Shown here: in pieces, positions 36,705 through 45,801 of the stretch
Layout of the letters: each line of letters opens with the position of its first letter
Numbering within the stretch: position 1 is the stretch's first letter
Assembly (NCBI RefSeq): GCF_022440845.1
Contig: NZ_JAKNTO010000001.1
Span: 2,294,001-2,358,000 of the forward strand
Reading direction: 5' to 3'
Source of the DNA: Ruminococcus sp. OA3
GTDB lineage: Bacteria; Bacillota; Clostridia; Lachnospirales; Lachnospiraceae
DNA length: 64,000 nt
Position numbers and translations under genes: made by a program
Notes under the pieces: generated by a model
Seen by the model: the letters and a program-made list of their open reading frames with translations, nothing else
What the model was told of the DNA's origin: nothing
Databases searched by the model: none

Positions 36705-37436
36705 ATGGGCGTAATTTCAATGAAACAACTTTTAGAAGCAGGTGTTCACTTTGGACATCAGACAAGAAGATGGAACCCGAAAATGGCGGAGTACATCTAC
36801 ACAGAAAGAAACGGTATCTATATCATTGACCTTCAGAAATCAGTCGGAATGGTTGACGATGCATATAAAGCAGTTTCTGATATCGTTGCTGACGGCGGAA
36901 CAATTCTGTTCGTTGGAACGAAAAAACAGGCTCAGGATGCGATCAAAGCGGAATCAGAGCGCTGTGGAATGTTCTATGTAAATGAGAGATGGCTGGGTGG
37001 TATGCTGACTAACTTCAAAACGATCCAGAGCAGAATCAGAAGACTGAAAGAAATCGAAGGAATGCAGGAAGACGGGACATTTGATGTTCTTCCTAAGAAA
37101 GAAGTAATCGAACTGAAAAAAGAACTGTCCAAACTTCAGAAAAACCTGGGCGGTATTAAAGAAATGAAAAAAGTTCCGGATGCGATCTTCATCGTAGACC
37201 CGAAAAAAGAGAGAATCTGCGTTCAGGAAGCACATACACTGGGTATTCCGCTGATTGGTATCTGTGATACAAACTGTGATCCGGAAGAACTGGACTACGT
37301 AATTCCGGGCAATGATGATGCAATCCGTGCAGTAAAACTGATTGTTGCAAAAATGGCAGATGCTGTTATCGAAGCCAAACAGGGTGAAGCCAGCGAAGAG
37401 GAATTCGCAGAAGAAACTGAAGCAGCAGCAGAGTAA
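36705..37436 (+). CDS. rpsB: 30S ribosomal protein S2
   Basis: Small-subunit ribosomal protein of 243 residues. It starts with the family pattern [25 protein letters not shown] and contains [12 protein letters not shown] and a conserved [19 protein letters not shown] segment near the end. The tail is acidic. ATG 36705 has AAGGAGA about 8 bases upstream. It is followed by tsf after 34 bases, the classic bacterial pair. Confidence 0.97.
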   Translation: MGVISMKQLLEAGVHFGHQTRRWNPKMAEYIYTERNGIYIIDLQKSVGMVDDAYKAVSDIVADGGTILFVGTKKQAQDAIKAESERCGMFYVNERWLGGMLTNFKTIQSRIRRLKEIEGMQEDGTFDVLPKKEVIELKKELSKLQKNLGGIKEMKKVPDAIFIVDPKKERICVQEAHTLGIPLIGICDTNCDPEELDYVIPGNDDAIRAVKLIVAKMADAVIEAKQGEASEEEFAEETEAAAE

Positions 37437-37470
37437 TCAATACGATAAGTCAATCAGGAGGGAAATCATA

Positions 37471-38412
37471 ATGGCTATTACAGCAGCAATGGTTAAAGAA
37501 TTAAGAGAGATCAGCGGCGCTGGTATGATGGACTGTAAGAAAGCTCTTACAGAAACAGAAGGCGATATGGATAAAGCAATGGAGTTCTTGAGAGAAAAAG
37601 GACTTGCTACTGCCCAGAAAAAAGCAGGAAGAATTGCGGCAGAAGGTATCGTTATGTTAAAAGTTTCTGATGACAGCAAGAAAGCAGTTGCTGTAGAAGT
37701 TAATGCAGAGACGGACTTCGTTGCAAAGAATGAAAAATTCCAGGCATACGTAGCTCAGGTTGCTGATCAGGCGATGGATACAACGGCAGCAGATATCGAA
37801 GCATTTCTGGCAGAGCCATGGAAATTCGAGACAACACAGACTGTTTCAGAAGCGCTTGCTCATCAGATCGCAACAATCGGCGAAAACATGAACATCCGCC
37901 GTTTTGCACAGGTTACCGAGGAAAATGGTATGGTTTCTGCTTACACACATATGGGCGGAAAAATCGGTGTTCTGGTTGATGTTGTGACAGATGTCGTAAA
38001 TGATGCAGTGAAAGAGATGGCAAAAAACATTGCCATGCAGGTTGCGGCTCTGAAACCGCAGTACACTAACAGTTCTGAGATCAGTGAGGAGTATATTGCT
38101 CACGAGAAAGAGATTCTGCTCGCTCAGATCATGAACGATCCGAAAGAATCCCAGAAACCGGAAAAAGTTATCCAGGGAATGGTAAACGGACGTATCAACA
38201 AAGAAATGAAAGAAATCTGCCTGCTTGATCAGGTATATGTAAAAGCTGAGGACGGAAAACAGTCTGTAGGCAAGTATGTTGAGGAAGTTGCAAAGGCCAA
38301 TGGTGCCAACATCACCATCAAAGGTTTTGTACGTTTCGAGACAGGCGAAGGAATCGAGAAAAAAGAAGAAGATTTCGCAGCTGAAGTTGCTAAGCAGATG
38401 GGAAGCAACTAG
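37471..38412 (+). CDS. tsf: Elongation factor Ts
   Basis: Nucleotide exchange factor for EF-Tu, 313 residues. The start ATG 37471 has CAGGAGGG about 8 bases upstream; the frame remains open back into rpsB but that is not coding. It opens with the UBA-type AMVKELREISGAGMMDCKKAL segment and shows the EF-Ts core motif VEVNAETDFVAKNEKF. The length and C-terminal region are normal. No close terminator follows; the first strong hairpin is at 38560. Confidence 0.97.
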   Translation: MAITAAMVKELREISGAGMMDCKKALTETEGDMDKAMEFLREKGLATAQKKAGRIAAEGIVMLKVSDDSKKAVAVEVNAETDFVAKNEKFQAYVAQVADQAMDTTAADIEAFLAEPWKFETTQTVSEALAHQIATIGENMNIRRFAQVTEENGMVSAYTHMGGKIGVLVDVVTDVVNDAVKEMAKNIAMQVAALKPQYTNSSEISEEYIAHEKEILLAQIMNDPKESQKPEKVIQGMVNGRINKEMKEICLLDQVYVKAEDGKQSVGKYVEEVAKANGANITIKGFVRFETGEGIEKKEEDFAAEVAKQMGSN

Positions 38413-38559
38413 GTTTCCGCAATCTCCCCGAAAGGGTCCGTAAAATCCTGTATTTACACAAGGTGAATATGGTCTTAAATAGTTTAAATGAACCAAAACA
38501 TTTGTTACACTATAAAAGTGTGTAACGGAAATTTAGAGATTTACGCATTAACAGATACA

Positions 38560-38618
38560 AAAAGAGGGTGTTCCAAAACTATGAATGATAGATTCATAGT
38601 TTTGGGACACCCTCTTTT
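38560..38618. terminator. 26-bp hairpin downstream of tsf
   Basis: Arms at 38560-38585 and 38593-38618 pair over 26 bases with one G-T pair and a 7-base loop. An A-run starts the left arm and a T-run ends the right arm, so it could terminate transcription in both directions. It is unusually long for a terminator, and its outer part, GAGGGTGTYCC, resembles insertion-sequence ends, so a relict or miniature element is also possible. A smaller dyad, GTTACAC/GTGTAAC, lies at 38504-38526; the rest of the gap before it shows nothing clear. Confidence 0.7.
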
Positions 38619-38620
38619 AT

Positions 38621-38772
38621 GTGTGTGCCGAGCATGGCACTAATCTGGTTGGTTAAAAGTCCAGCCATGGGTTTTTACCACCAAGTGTAGCGAACCACAA
38701 GTCGGTATCAGTAATGGTATGGACGAAGGAAGTGGTGTAGCAAAGTTATTGGGCCTGTCAACAAGGAAGCAG
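38621..38772 (+). mobile_element. Possible group II intron 5' remnant
   Basis: Immediately after the long hairpin, the sequence begins GTGTG, the group II intron 5' consensus. A GTGCC/GGCAC helix (38625-38640) follows, then a segment around TGGTTGGTTAAAAGTCCAGC and a run with GAACC..AAGTCGG that resembles intron domain I. No maturase frame, domain V or 3' end is present, so it would be a truncated dead copy. Recognition is by resemblance and is tentative. Confidence 0.35.
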
Positions 38773-38809
38773 TTTGATTAGGTTATAAGAAAATCAAGGA
38801 TTAAATTTA

Positions 38810-38838
38810 TTGAATAATACGAATTAAAATGGTATAAT
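38810..38838 (+). promoter_or_regulatory. Promoter at the start of the signalling island
   Basis: TTGAAT (38810-38815), a 17-base spacer and TATAAT (38833-38838) give a good promoter about 73 bases before the first solute-binding lipoprotein gene. No other clear promoter was found until after the island. Confidence 0.65.
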
Positions 38839-38910
38839 TAAAATTAGTTTACTGATGAGGTACCAAGATTTTAAAGATACCCAGTTGCGAAAGATGAAGG
38901 GGTGTATAAT

Positions 38911-40218
38911 ATGAGCCGGAACAGGTGTCTGCCTGCAATTTACATAGCTGTGTGCCTTTGTATTGCAGGAGTGAGCGGTTGCAGCAATGACTCTGAAAAT
39001 GTTGTCCTGGCAGAGGACGGTCATACCGCACAGGAAAAAGTGTTACGTTTTTTTGCTCCTATGGATGCAGGCTCTAGTGCTCTGTACTATCGGGAATTGA
39101 TTGACCAATACAACAGATTAAACAAAGGGGTTCGTGTTGTTTATGAAGGGATATCTACGGGAGATGGTTATAATGAATATCTGGAACAGCGGTTGGATGC
39201 GGGAGAGGGTGATGACGTTTTTATCGTAAATGCAGATATGGTTAAGACGCTGTATCATAAAGGCTATTTTTATGACATGTCTGAGTTTTCAGCTTTTCAG
39301 CAATTGAATGAATCTACAAAAGAGCAGGCTATGATTAAAGATACTGCCTATTGTCTTCCGGTGAGCATGACAGCCTATTGTCTGTTCGTTAATCTGGACG
39401 TACTGAATCAGTACAATCTCCAGACACCGCAAAATTTAGAGGAATTCAGGAACTGTTGCAGCACCATTAAGGCGGCAGGAGGAACCCCCCTGAGCCTTAA
39501 CCGTTGGTACGCTCTGACAGTGCCTGCGCTGGCAAACGGTCTGTCAAAGATATACGGTGCAGAAAATCTGCAGGATATCAGAAGCAATCTGAACAGCGGA
39601 GAGCTTAAGATCGGTGATTACATGCAGGACGGATTCGAGGTTGTCGAGGAATTTATTCAGGAGGGATGGTATGGTGACGGCTTGAATGCGGCTTCTGTTG
39701 AAACAATGAAAGCCGGGGACCAGGATCTGCCCGATTTTGTCAGTGGAAAGACTGCTTTCTATTTTGGACATCTGGATTCGCTTTCTGCGGCGGAAGAAAT
39801 AAATCCAGATATCAATTGTGTGGTTCAGGGAGTACCAGTCACGGATGGAACGGTAACCCTTCCCGCGGCTTTGACAAGGCTGTCTATTAATGCGGACAGT
39901 AAAAACCTGGCCGAAACCGTGGACTTTGTGAATTATATTACCAGTAATAAATATAAAGAAGTGTCTTCCAGTGGGAATGGGGTCTTGCCTATTTATGTTG
40001 ATGCGGAATATACATTACAAAACGAGAAGATGCGTCCGGCCTATGAGACATTTATCAAGGGCGGGCAGGTACCAATAGAGGATATGCAGCTGCAGTTCAC
40101 TTATTGGGATACCGTGAGAGAACTAAGCATTAAAATGTTTGACGGATACACCGCAGGGGAAGCAGCAGAGGAATATGACAGGATACAGATAGAGCAGATC
40201 GCACAGTATGATAATTGA
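38911..40218 (+). CDS. Orphan family-1 solute-binding lipoprotein
   Basis: A 435-residue extracellular solute-binding protein of the sugar-binding (family 1) fold. The signal peptide ends at a lipobox VSGC with C24. The mature protein shows the usual pattern of DVFIVNADMVKTLYHKGYFYDMSE, LFVNLDVLNQY, and later AAGGTPLSLN. ATG 38911 is preferred, with GAAGGGG about 8 bases upstream, over GTG 38902. No permease or ATPase gene lies nearby; instead a membrane hybrid kinase begins 19 bases downstream. This suggests a sensory role, presenting a ligand to the kinase as LuxP does to LuxQ. The ligand is unknown. Confidence 0.85.
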   Translation: MSRNRCLPAIYIAVCLCIAGVSGCSNDSENVVLAEDGHTAQEKVLRFFAPMDAGSSALYYRELIDQYNRLNKGVRVVYEGISTGDGYNEYLEQRLDAGEGDDVFIVNADMVKTLYHKGYFYDMSEFSAFQQLNESTKEQAMIKDTAYCLPVSMTAYCLFVNLDVLNQYNLQTPQNLEEFRNCCSTIKAAGGTPLSLNRWYALTVPALANGLSKIYGAENLQDIRSNLNSGELKIGDYMQDGFEVVEEFIQEGWYGDGLNAASVETMKAGDQDLPDFVSGKTAFYFGHLDSLSAAEEINPDINCVVQGVPVTDGTVTLPAALTRLSINADSKNLAETVDFVNYITSNKYKEVSSSGNGVLPIYVDAEYTLQNEKMRPAYETFIKGGQVPIEDMQLQFTYWDTVRELSIKMFDGYTAGEAAEEYDRIQIEQIAQYDN

Positions 40219-40237
40219 GGGATAAGGAGGACTTTTT

Positions 40238-43141
40238 ATGAAGGAAAAAAAAGCAGGGGCCACAAAAATGATGGCTCTTGCAGTCAGCCTGATCCTCATC
40301 GTAATAGTCATGGTAACCACTCTGATCAATTTAACATATGTGAGTTCAATTAAAAAATTAGTGAGGAGTACCACGGTAAATAATATCAGCGAACTGACAG
40401 CCAGTAAAGCGCAGAATCTGGATGAGCGTCTTCGCTCTGAGCAGGTGGCTTTAGAATTTATGGCTGGCAGCATTGGGATGTATGAGGATATTTTTTCATT
40501 AAGTGATATCATAACAGAATACCAGGAGACGCATCAGGCGTCCTGTATGTGGATTTTCGATCTACAAGGCAATGGGTGGAGCTCGGGCCCGGGGAATGAC
40601 CTTCTTCCGCCAGGGCAGACGGAAGAATTATTTGCGGCTGCCCTGCGGGGGGAATCAGGTATGTCAGACCCTTTTATCGGGGAGAAGGGGAGAAAGCAGA
40701 TCCTTTTTTATACGCCTATTAAACGTGAGGGAAAGATGATAGGGGGCCTGTATGAATCTTATCCTGTGGAGCTGCTGCAGAATACTTATGGAAGCGGGAC
40801 TTATAATGATGAAGGCTATAGCTATGTGCTGGGGAAAGAGGGGGAAGTTATATTGTCTTCTTTGCGTTTCAGCTATTTGCAGATATACGAAAACTTCCGG
40901 AATGTTTTGAACAATAATGGAGAAAATGACCAGAAAGATATCTCTGCATTTATGGAAGCGCTCAAAACCGGCGAAAAAGGAAATGCAACTTTCACCTTTG
41001 AAGGTGACGAGCAGTTTTTATATTTTATTCCACTGGAAGAAAAAGAAGGCTGGTACTTTGTGACAGTGATCCCGCTGGATATGGTAGAGCAGGATGGAAC
41101 GGTAATTGTTATGTTGACGATAAGAATGGCAGTAATTTTACTGCTCGCTGTAGCTGTAGTGCTTGTTCTGGCAGTTACAGCCATTTACTATCGAAATAAG
41201 AAACGGAGAGATTATGAAATATACATACAAAACACCTACCAGGCAATATCACAGAACATCGATACTGTCATTTTTATTGTGGAACCCAAAACCAAGAAGG
41301 TAGAATATGTATTTGATAATGCGCAGGAAATACTGGGTATTCCTGCACAAAGCTTCAATGAACCCGAAGAGTCATCAATGGGTGAGTTTCAACATGCGAT
41401 CTCAGATTTTCTTTGGATGGAACCACCAAAATCAAAGTTCACATGGGAACGCTCTTTGTACAATGATGTGCTTGGAAGACAGATGTGGTTAGAGATAACG
41501 GTCCATCCGGTGACATTGGGCGGGCAGCCGAAATGCATCTATGCGGTGACGGACCATACACAGGAGCGTCAGATCAGAGAGAAACTTTCTGCTGCTGTGG
41601 CCGCGGCTGAACAGGCGAATGCAGGGAAGAGCCAGTTCCTTTCAAATATGTCTCATGATATCCGTACACCAATGAATGCCATTGTGGGAATGACCAAGCT
41701 TGCTAAGATTCATATGGAGGACAAGTCAAAAGTTTATAACTGTCTGCACAAAATTGAGCTGTCATCCCGGCATCTGCTGAACCTGATCAATGATGTATTG
41801 GATATGTCCAAGATTGAAAGTGGAAAAATGACTATGACAGTTGAAGATTTCTCACTCTCTGAGCTTATAGAGGGTGCAGCCGCCATCGTTCAGCCACAAT
41901 GCAAAAGCAAAGGGCAGATATTTGCAGTAGAGACTAAGAATATACGGCACGAGTATCTGATTGGAGATATGCTTCGGATGAATCAGGTCATCTTTAACCT
42001 GATCTCTAATGCTGTAAAATTCACACCCCCCAAAGGAAAGATTACGGTCTTCATTGAAGAACTTTCCCAGAAGCGCTCAGGCTATGCCATATACCGTTTC
42101 CAGATTTCAGATACCGGTTCTGGTATTGCACCTGAATTTCTCTCCAGTATCTTTCTGCCTTTTGAACGTGAAGACACAAGAAATGTTCATCATACGGAAG
42201 GATCAGGTTTAGGGCTGGCCATCGCAAAAAATATCGTAGAGGCTATGGGCGGGCAGATCGCCGTGGAAAGTGAGTTAGGGAAAGGAACGACATTTACGGT
42301 AGAACTGGAGCTTCAGCTTCAGAAAGATGAAAAGGAGGAAGGGGAGAACGACAGGGTACTTAAAAGACTGCATGCATTGGTGGCGGATGATTCTGAAGAG
42401 GATCTTACACTGCTTAACAGCTATCTGACAGAGTTTGGAATGGCAGTAGATATTGCAGCTACCCAAGAGGATATGCTGTCGATGGTTTCTGAAAAAGATT
42501 CTTATGATTTGATCATCATTGGCGGGATGACGGAATATGCCAGGGAGAATCGTTTTTTGATTATATCGGATGGCACAGTCTGTGGCAAGCTTGTCATGCT
42601 TTTAAATTCGGATGATCCGGCAGAAAAATTCAACATGGCAGAGCGGGAAGTGGATCTTATCCTTCAGAAACCGATCTTAAAAAGCACTCTGTGTAAAAAT
42701 CTGTCCATTTTATTTGATGAACCGGCTCCAGATGATGCGGATGGATCACTTCAGGATATCATGAAAGGACGACGGTTCTTACTGGTGGAAGACAACGAGC
42801 TGAACCGTGAGATCGCCACGGAATTCTTTGGACTTTCAGGGGCGGTGGTAGAAGACGCAGAGGATGGGAAAGCTGGCCTTGAGGCTTTTCTCTCCAAAGA
42901 AGCTGGATATTATGATGCAGTTTTTATGGATATTCAGATGCCGGTCATGGATGGCTATGAGGCAACAAGAAGAATCCGCGCATCAGAGCACAGGCAGGCA
43001 AAAGATATTCCTATCATTGCCATGTCTGCCAATGTTTTTGCAGAAGATAAACGCGCTTCCAAATTGGCGGGAATGAATGCGCATCTGGGTAAACCTATAA
43101 TGATGGATGAAGTATATCATGTGCTCAGGGAATTATTGTGA
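40238..43141 (+). CDS. Membrane hybrid histidine kinase with extracellular sensor domain
   Basis: A 967-residue hybrid sensor kinase. The first membrane helix (about 11-33) is followed by a large extracytoplasmic Cache-like sensor (about 34-290), a second helix (about 295-317), a PAS-like domain (about 335-445), and HisKA with the phosphorylated His in MSHDIRTP (H473). The ATPase domain has N and G boxes (NAVKFTP, DTGSGI, GSGLGL). The first receiver (about 710-825) is degenerate: the acceptor Asp position is Gly762. The second receiver is intact, with D898 in [12 protein letters not shown]. It lies between the binding protein and an HPt gene, so the relay D898 to HPt to the next receiver is likely. 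Confidence 0.9.
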   Translation: MKEKKAGATKMMALAVSLILIVIVMVTTLINLTYVSSIKKLVRSTTVNNISELTASKAQNLDERLRSEQVALEFMAGSIGMYEDIFSLSDIITEYQETHQASCMWIFDLQGNGWSSGPGNDLLPPGQTEELFAAALRGESGMSDPFIGEKGRKQILFYTPIKREGKMIGGLYESYPVELLQNTYGSGTYNDEGYSYVLGKEGEVILSSLRFSYLQIYENFRNVLNNNGENDQKDISAFMEALKTGEKGNATFTFEGDEQFLYFIPLEEKEGWYFVTVIPLDMVEQDGTVIVMLTIRMAVILLLAVAVVLVLAVTAIYYRNKKRRDYEIYIQNTYQAISQNIDTVIFIVEPKTKKVEYVFDNAQEILGIPAQSFNEPEESSMGEFQHAISDFLWMEPPKSKFTWERSLYNDVLGRQMWLEITVHPVTLGGQPKCIYAVTDHTQERQIREKLSAAVAAAEQANAGKSQFLSNMSHDIRTPMNAIVGMTKLAKIHMEDKSKVYNCLHKIELSSRHLLNLINDVLDMSKIESGKMTMTVEDFSLSELIEGAAAIVQPQCKSKGQIFAVETKNIRHEYLIGDMLRMNQVIFNLISNAVKFTPPKGKITVFIEELSQKRSGYAIYRFQISDTGSGIAPEFLSSIFLPFEREDTRNVHHTEGSGLGLAIAKNIVEAMGGQIAVESELGKGTTFTVELELQLQKDEKEEGENDRVLKRLHALVADDSEEDLTLLNSYLTEFGMAVDIAATQEDMLSMVSEKDSYDLIIIGGMTEYARENRFLIISDGTVCGKLVMLLNSDDPAEKFNMAEREVDLILQKPILKSTLCKNLSILFDEPAPDDADGSLQDIMKGRRFLLVEDNELNREIATEFFGLSGAVVEDAEDGKAGLEAFLSKEAGYYDAVFMDIQMPVMDGYEATRRIRASEHRQAKDIPIIAMSANVFAEDKRASKLAGMNAHLGKPIMMDEVYHVLRELL

Positions 43142-43306
43142 TGATAACATAGGGAATGGGTTAGGGAGACTCTATAAACCGGGAATTTTATAGGTGAATT
43201 ATCTTTTAATAATTTGGATTAGGAACCAAGTAATATTGAGAGTAATTTTTGTTATACACATGAAGTTGATCTAAATTGCTCAATGTGCTGTGTGAAAGGG
43301 GATTTT

Positions 43307-43678
43307 ATGACAGTTAAAGAAGCCTATGAAAGACTGGGTGGAAATTATGATGATATGACTTACCAGTTTGGAGAGCGTATGCTTTTAAGGCTGATTGGTA
43401 TTTTACTGAAAGATTCAAGTTATACAGATATCTGTACAGCATTGGATCGGCAGGATTACGATACCGCTTTTCGCGGGGCACACACTTTAAAGGGTATTGC
43501 CCTGAATATGTGCCTTCCACCTTTGGCGAAAAGTGCAAGCGTACTAGCGGAAGCCCTGCGCAGCAGACAGCAGAATGATGATATTCAGCCATCCCTTGTG
43601 GGATTAGGCCATGCATACCAGGATATGTATACAACTTTTTCTGAATTGATTCTTACTTCAGGAGGCGGTATACGATGA
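43307..43678 (+). CDS. HPt phosphotransfer protein
   Basis: A 123-residue protein made of one histidine phosphotransfer domain. The phosphorylated residue is H59 in AHTLKGIALNM. ATG 43307 has AAAGGGGA 4-5 bases upstream; the open frame extends slightly further back. Its stop overlaps the start of the next gene by 4 bases (ATGA), so the two are translated together. It fits as the middle of a relay between the hybrid kinase upstream and the receiver protein downstream. The 165-base gap before it is AT-rich with no clear promoter. Confidence 0.9.
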   Translation: MTVKEAYERLGGNYDDMTYQFGERMLLRLIGILLKDSSYTDICTALDRQDYDTAFRGAHTLKGIALNMCLPPLAKSASVLAEALRSRQQNDDIQPSLVGLGHAYQDMYTTFSELILTSGGGIR

Positions 43679-45732
43679 AAAAGAATACAAAGATCCTCAT
43701 TGCGGATGATTCGGAGATCAACCGGGCTATCCTATCGGATATTTTGGCGCCGGACTACGAGGTGCTGGAAGCTTCTGATGGTGAAGAAGCAATGGCCTGT
43801 CTGAAACAGCACTCTGATATTGCTCTGGTCCTGCTGGATATCATTATGCCTAAACTGGATGGCTTCGAGGTGCTGACATTTATGAACCGTGACGGGTTTC
43901 TAAAAAAAATACCGGTGATCATCGTCTCCTCAGAAACTGCGGCGTCTTATATTGATCATGCCTATAACCTGGGGGCTGCGGAGTATATCAGCCGTCCGTT
44001 CCAGAAAATGATCGTGCGCCACCGTATTGAAAATATCGTGAAACTCTATACCAAACAGAAATATCTGGAAAACATTGTCACAGAGCAGATTTTAGAAAAG
44101 GAGAAGAACAACGTGGTCATGGTGGAGATCCTCAGCCATATCGTGGAATTTCGTAACGGTGAAAGCGGACTTCATGTGCTGCATATCAGGACCATTACAG
44201 AACTATTGCTGAAACATCTGCGAAAAACATCCCGGCAATATCAATTGACGCCGGCAAAAATTGCGGTTATCATAAATGCGTCTTCCCTGCATGACATTGG
44301 GAAAATCTCAGTCCCTGAAAAAATACTAAATAAGCCAGGGAAACTGACACCGGAAGAATTTGAGATCATAAAGCCCCACAGCCTGATCGGTGCGCGGATG
44401 CTTGAAGACCTTACTTATTATCAGGATGAAGAACTGGTACGGGTGGCAAGAGACATCTGCCGCTGGCACCATGAACGGTACGATGGACAGGGATATCCGG
44501 ATGGATTAAAGGGTGATGAGATCCCAATTGCCGCACAGGTTGTCGCTTTGGCAGATGTATATGATGCCTTGACCAGTGAACGAGTGTATAAGCTGGCTTA
44601 CTCCCATAATCAGGCCTTAGAAATGATTTTTGGCGGTGAATGCGGCGTATTCAATCCCATACTGCTGGAGGCATTAAAAGCGGTGGAGGCTCATCTGAAA
44701 AGTGAGGTTAAGGTTCGCTCGGCGGGTAAGATAGCACAAGATAAAATCCACGAATTGACCTATATGGGGCTGCATAATAATGATGTTTCCGACAGGACAC
44801 TGGATTTACTGGAACAGGAGCGGACGAAATATCAGTTTTATGCCTCTCTGACCAGGGAGATTCATTTTGAGCATAGTTATGAATCGGATACGCTGATCAT
44901 TACGGAATGGGGGGCCGCCCAGGCAGGCATACGGGAAAGCATTCAGCATCCACAAAAGGATCCTGATCTGTTACGGGTGTTTTCCGAAGAGGACTTCTGG
45001 GATCTGCATACCCATCTGATGCAAGCCACACCTGAAAATCCCGTCGTGAGTAAGGTATACCATCTGACGCTCAAAGGAGAACAGCGATGGTATAAAGTAG
45101 TGGCCCGTCCTATCTGGGGAATGGAGGAAGATGCTTCTCCCACAAAGGTCATTGGTAAGTTTACCGATAATGAGGAAGAACAGAACACACTGGATAAACT
45201 GACCTTACAAGCCCAGCATGATGATCTGACAGGACTTCTTGGCAGGAATTATGCATGCAGACAAATTGAACAGAGACTCCTGGATTTAAAAAAGAAAAAG
45301 GCCTCCATGATGATCGTAGATCTGGATATCTTTAAAAACGTGAATGACCGGTACGGACACCTTTATGGAGATAAGATGCTGAAAACAGTGGCTTCACATT
45401 TGGAAAGCAGTGTGCGAAATTCGGATATCGTTGCCCGTATCGGCGGTGACGAATTTCTAGTATATATGGAATATGAGGGAGATATTACAGAACTGGCTGA
45501 CCGTGTTTTTCATACGGTTTCAGGGTCCTATGAAGGGCTTGAAGTGTCAATCAGTGTTGGCATTTCTTTAGCTCCTGAAAACGGTATTACATACGAAGAT
45601 TTATTTCACCATGCGGACCAGGCATTGTATGCAAGTAAACAAGCCGGAAGGAACCAGTACCATTTTTATAATAGTTCCATGAGAACGATCCTATTGCAGC
45701 ATCATACAGAATCAAGCCCGGGGGAACGGTGA
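43675..45732 (+). CDS. REC-HD-GYP-PAS-GGDEF response regulator
   Basis: A 685-residue output protein. The receiver (about 5-125) has D55 in LVLLDIIMPKLDG. The HD-GYP domain (about 145-345) is intact, with SLHDIGK (H206-D207), HHERYDG and GYP at 273-275. A PAS-like region (about 385-500) follows. The C-terminal GGDEF domain (about 510-675) has GGDEF at 590-594 and a plausible product-inhibition I-site, RNSD, at 581-584. Both c-di-GMP breakdown and synthesis therefore look possible in one chain, probably switched by phosphorylation. It is coupled to the HPt gene. Which activity dominates cannot be told from sequence. Confidence 0.9.
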   Translation: MKKNTKILIADDSEINRAILSDILAPDYEVLEASDGEEAMACLKQHSDIALVLLDIIMPKLDGFEVLTFMNRDGFLKKIPVIIVSSETAASYIDHAYNLGAAEYISRPFQKMIVRHRIENIVKLYTKQKYLENIVTEQILEKEKNNVVMVEILSHIVEFRNGESGLHVLHIRTITELLLKHLRKTSRQYQLTPAKIAVIINASSLHDIGKISVPEKILNKPGKLTPEEFEIIKPHSLIGARMLEDLTYYQDEELVRVARDICRWHHERYDGQGYPDGLKGDEIPIAAQVVALADVYDALTSERVYKLAYSHNQALEMIFGGECGVFNPILLEALKAVEAHLKSEVKVRSAGKIAQDKIHELTYMGLHNNDVSDRTLDLLEQERTKYQFYASLTREIHFEHSYESDTLIITEWGAAQAGIRESIQHPQKDPDLLRVFSEEDFWDLHTHLMQATPENPVVSKVYHLTLKGEQRWYKVVARPIWGMEEDASPTKVIGKFTDNEEEQNTLDKLTLQAQHDDLTGLLGRNYACRQIEQRLLDLKKKKASMMIVDLDIFKNVNDRYGHLYGDKMLKTVASHLESSVRNSDIVARIGGDEFLVYMEYEGDITELADRVFHTVSGSYEGLEVSISVGISLAPENGITYEDLFHHADQALYASKQAGRNQYHFYNSSMRTILLQHHTESSPGER

Positions 45733-45801
45733 GCATTGTTTTGCTGCCAGGTTACCTGTTGGGCTTCCTAAACCGTTATCAGAAGAAAGGGGAAAATTAG
45801 A

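Noticed and set aside
38560-38618. Functional insertion sequence at the long hairpin
   Set aside because: No transposase frame or target duplication is visible. It is best read as a terminator, possibly derived from a relict element.
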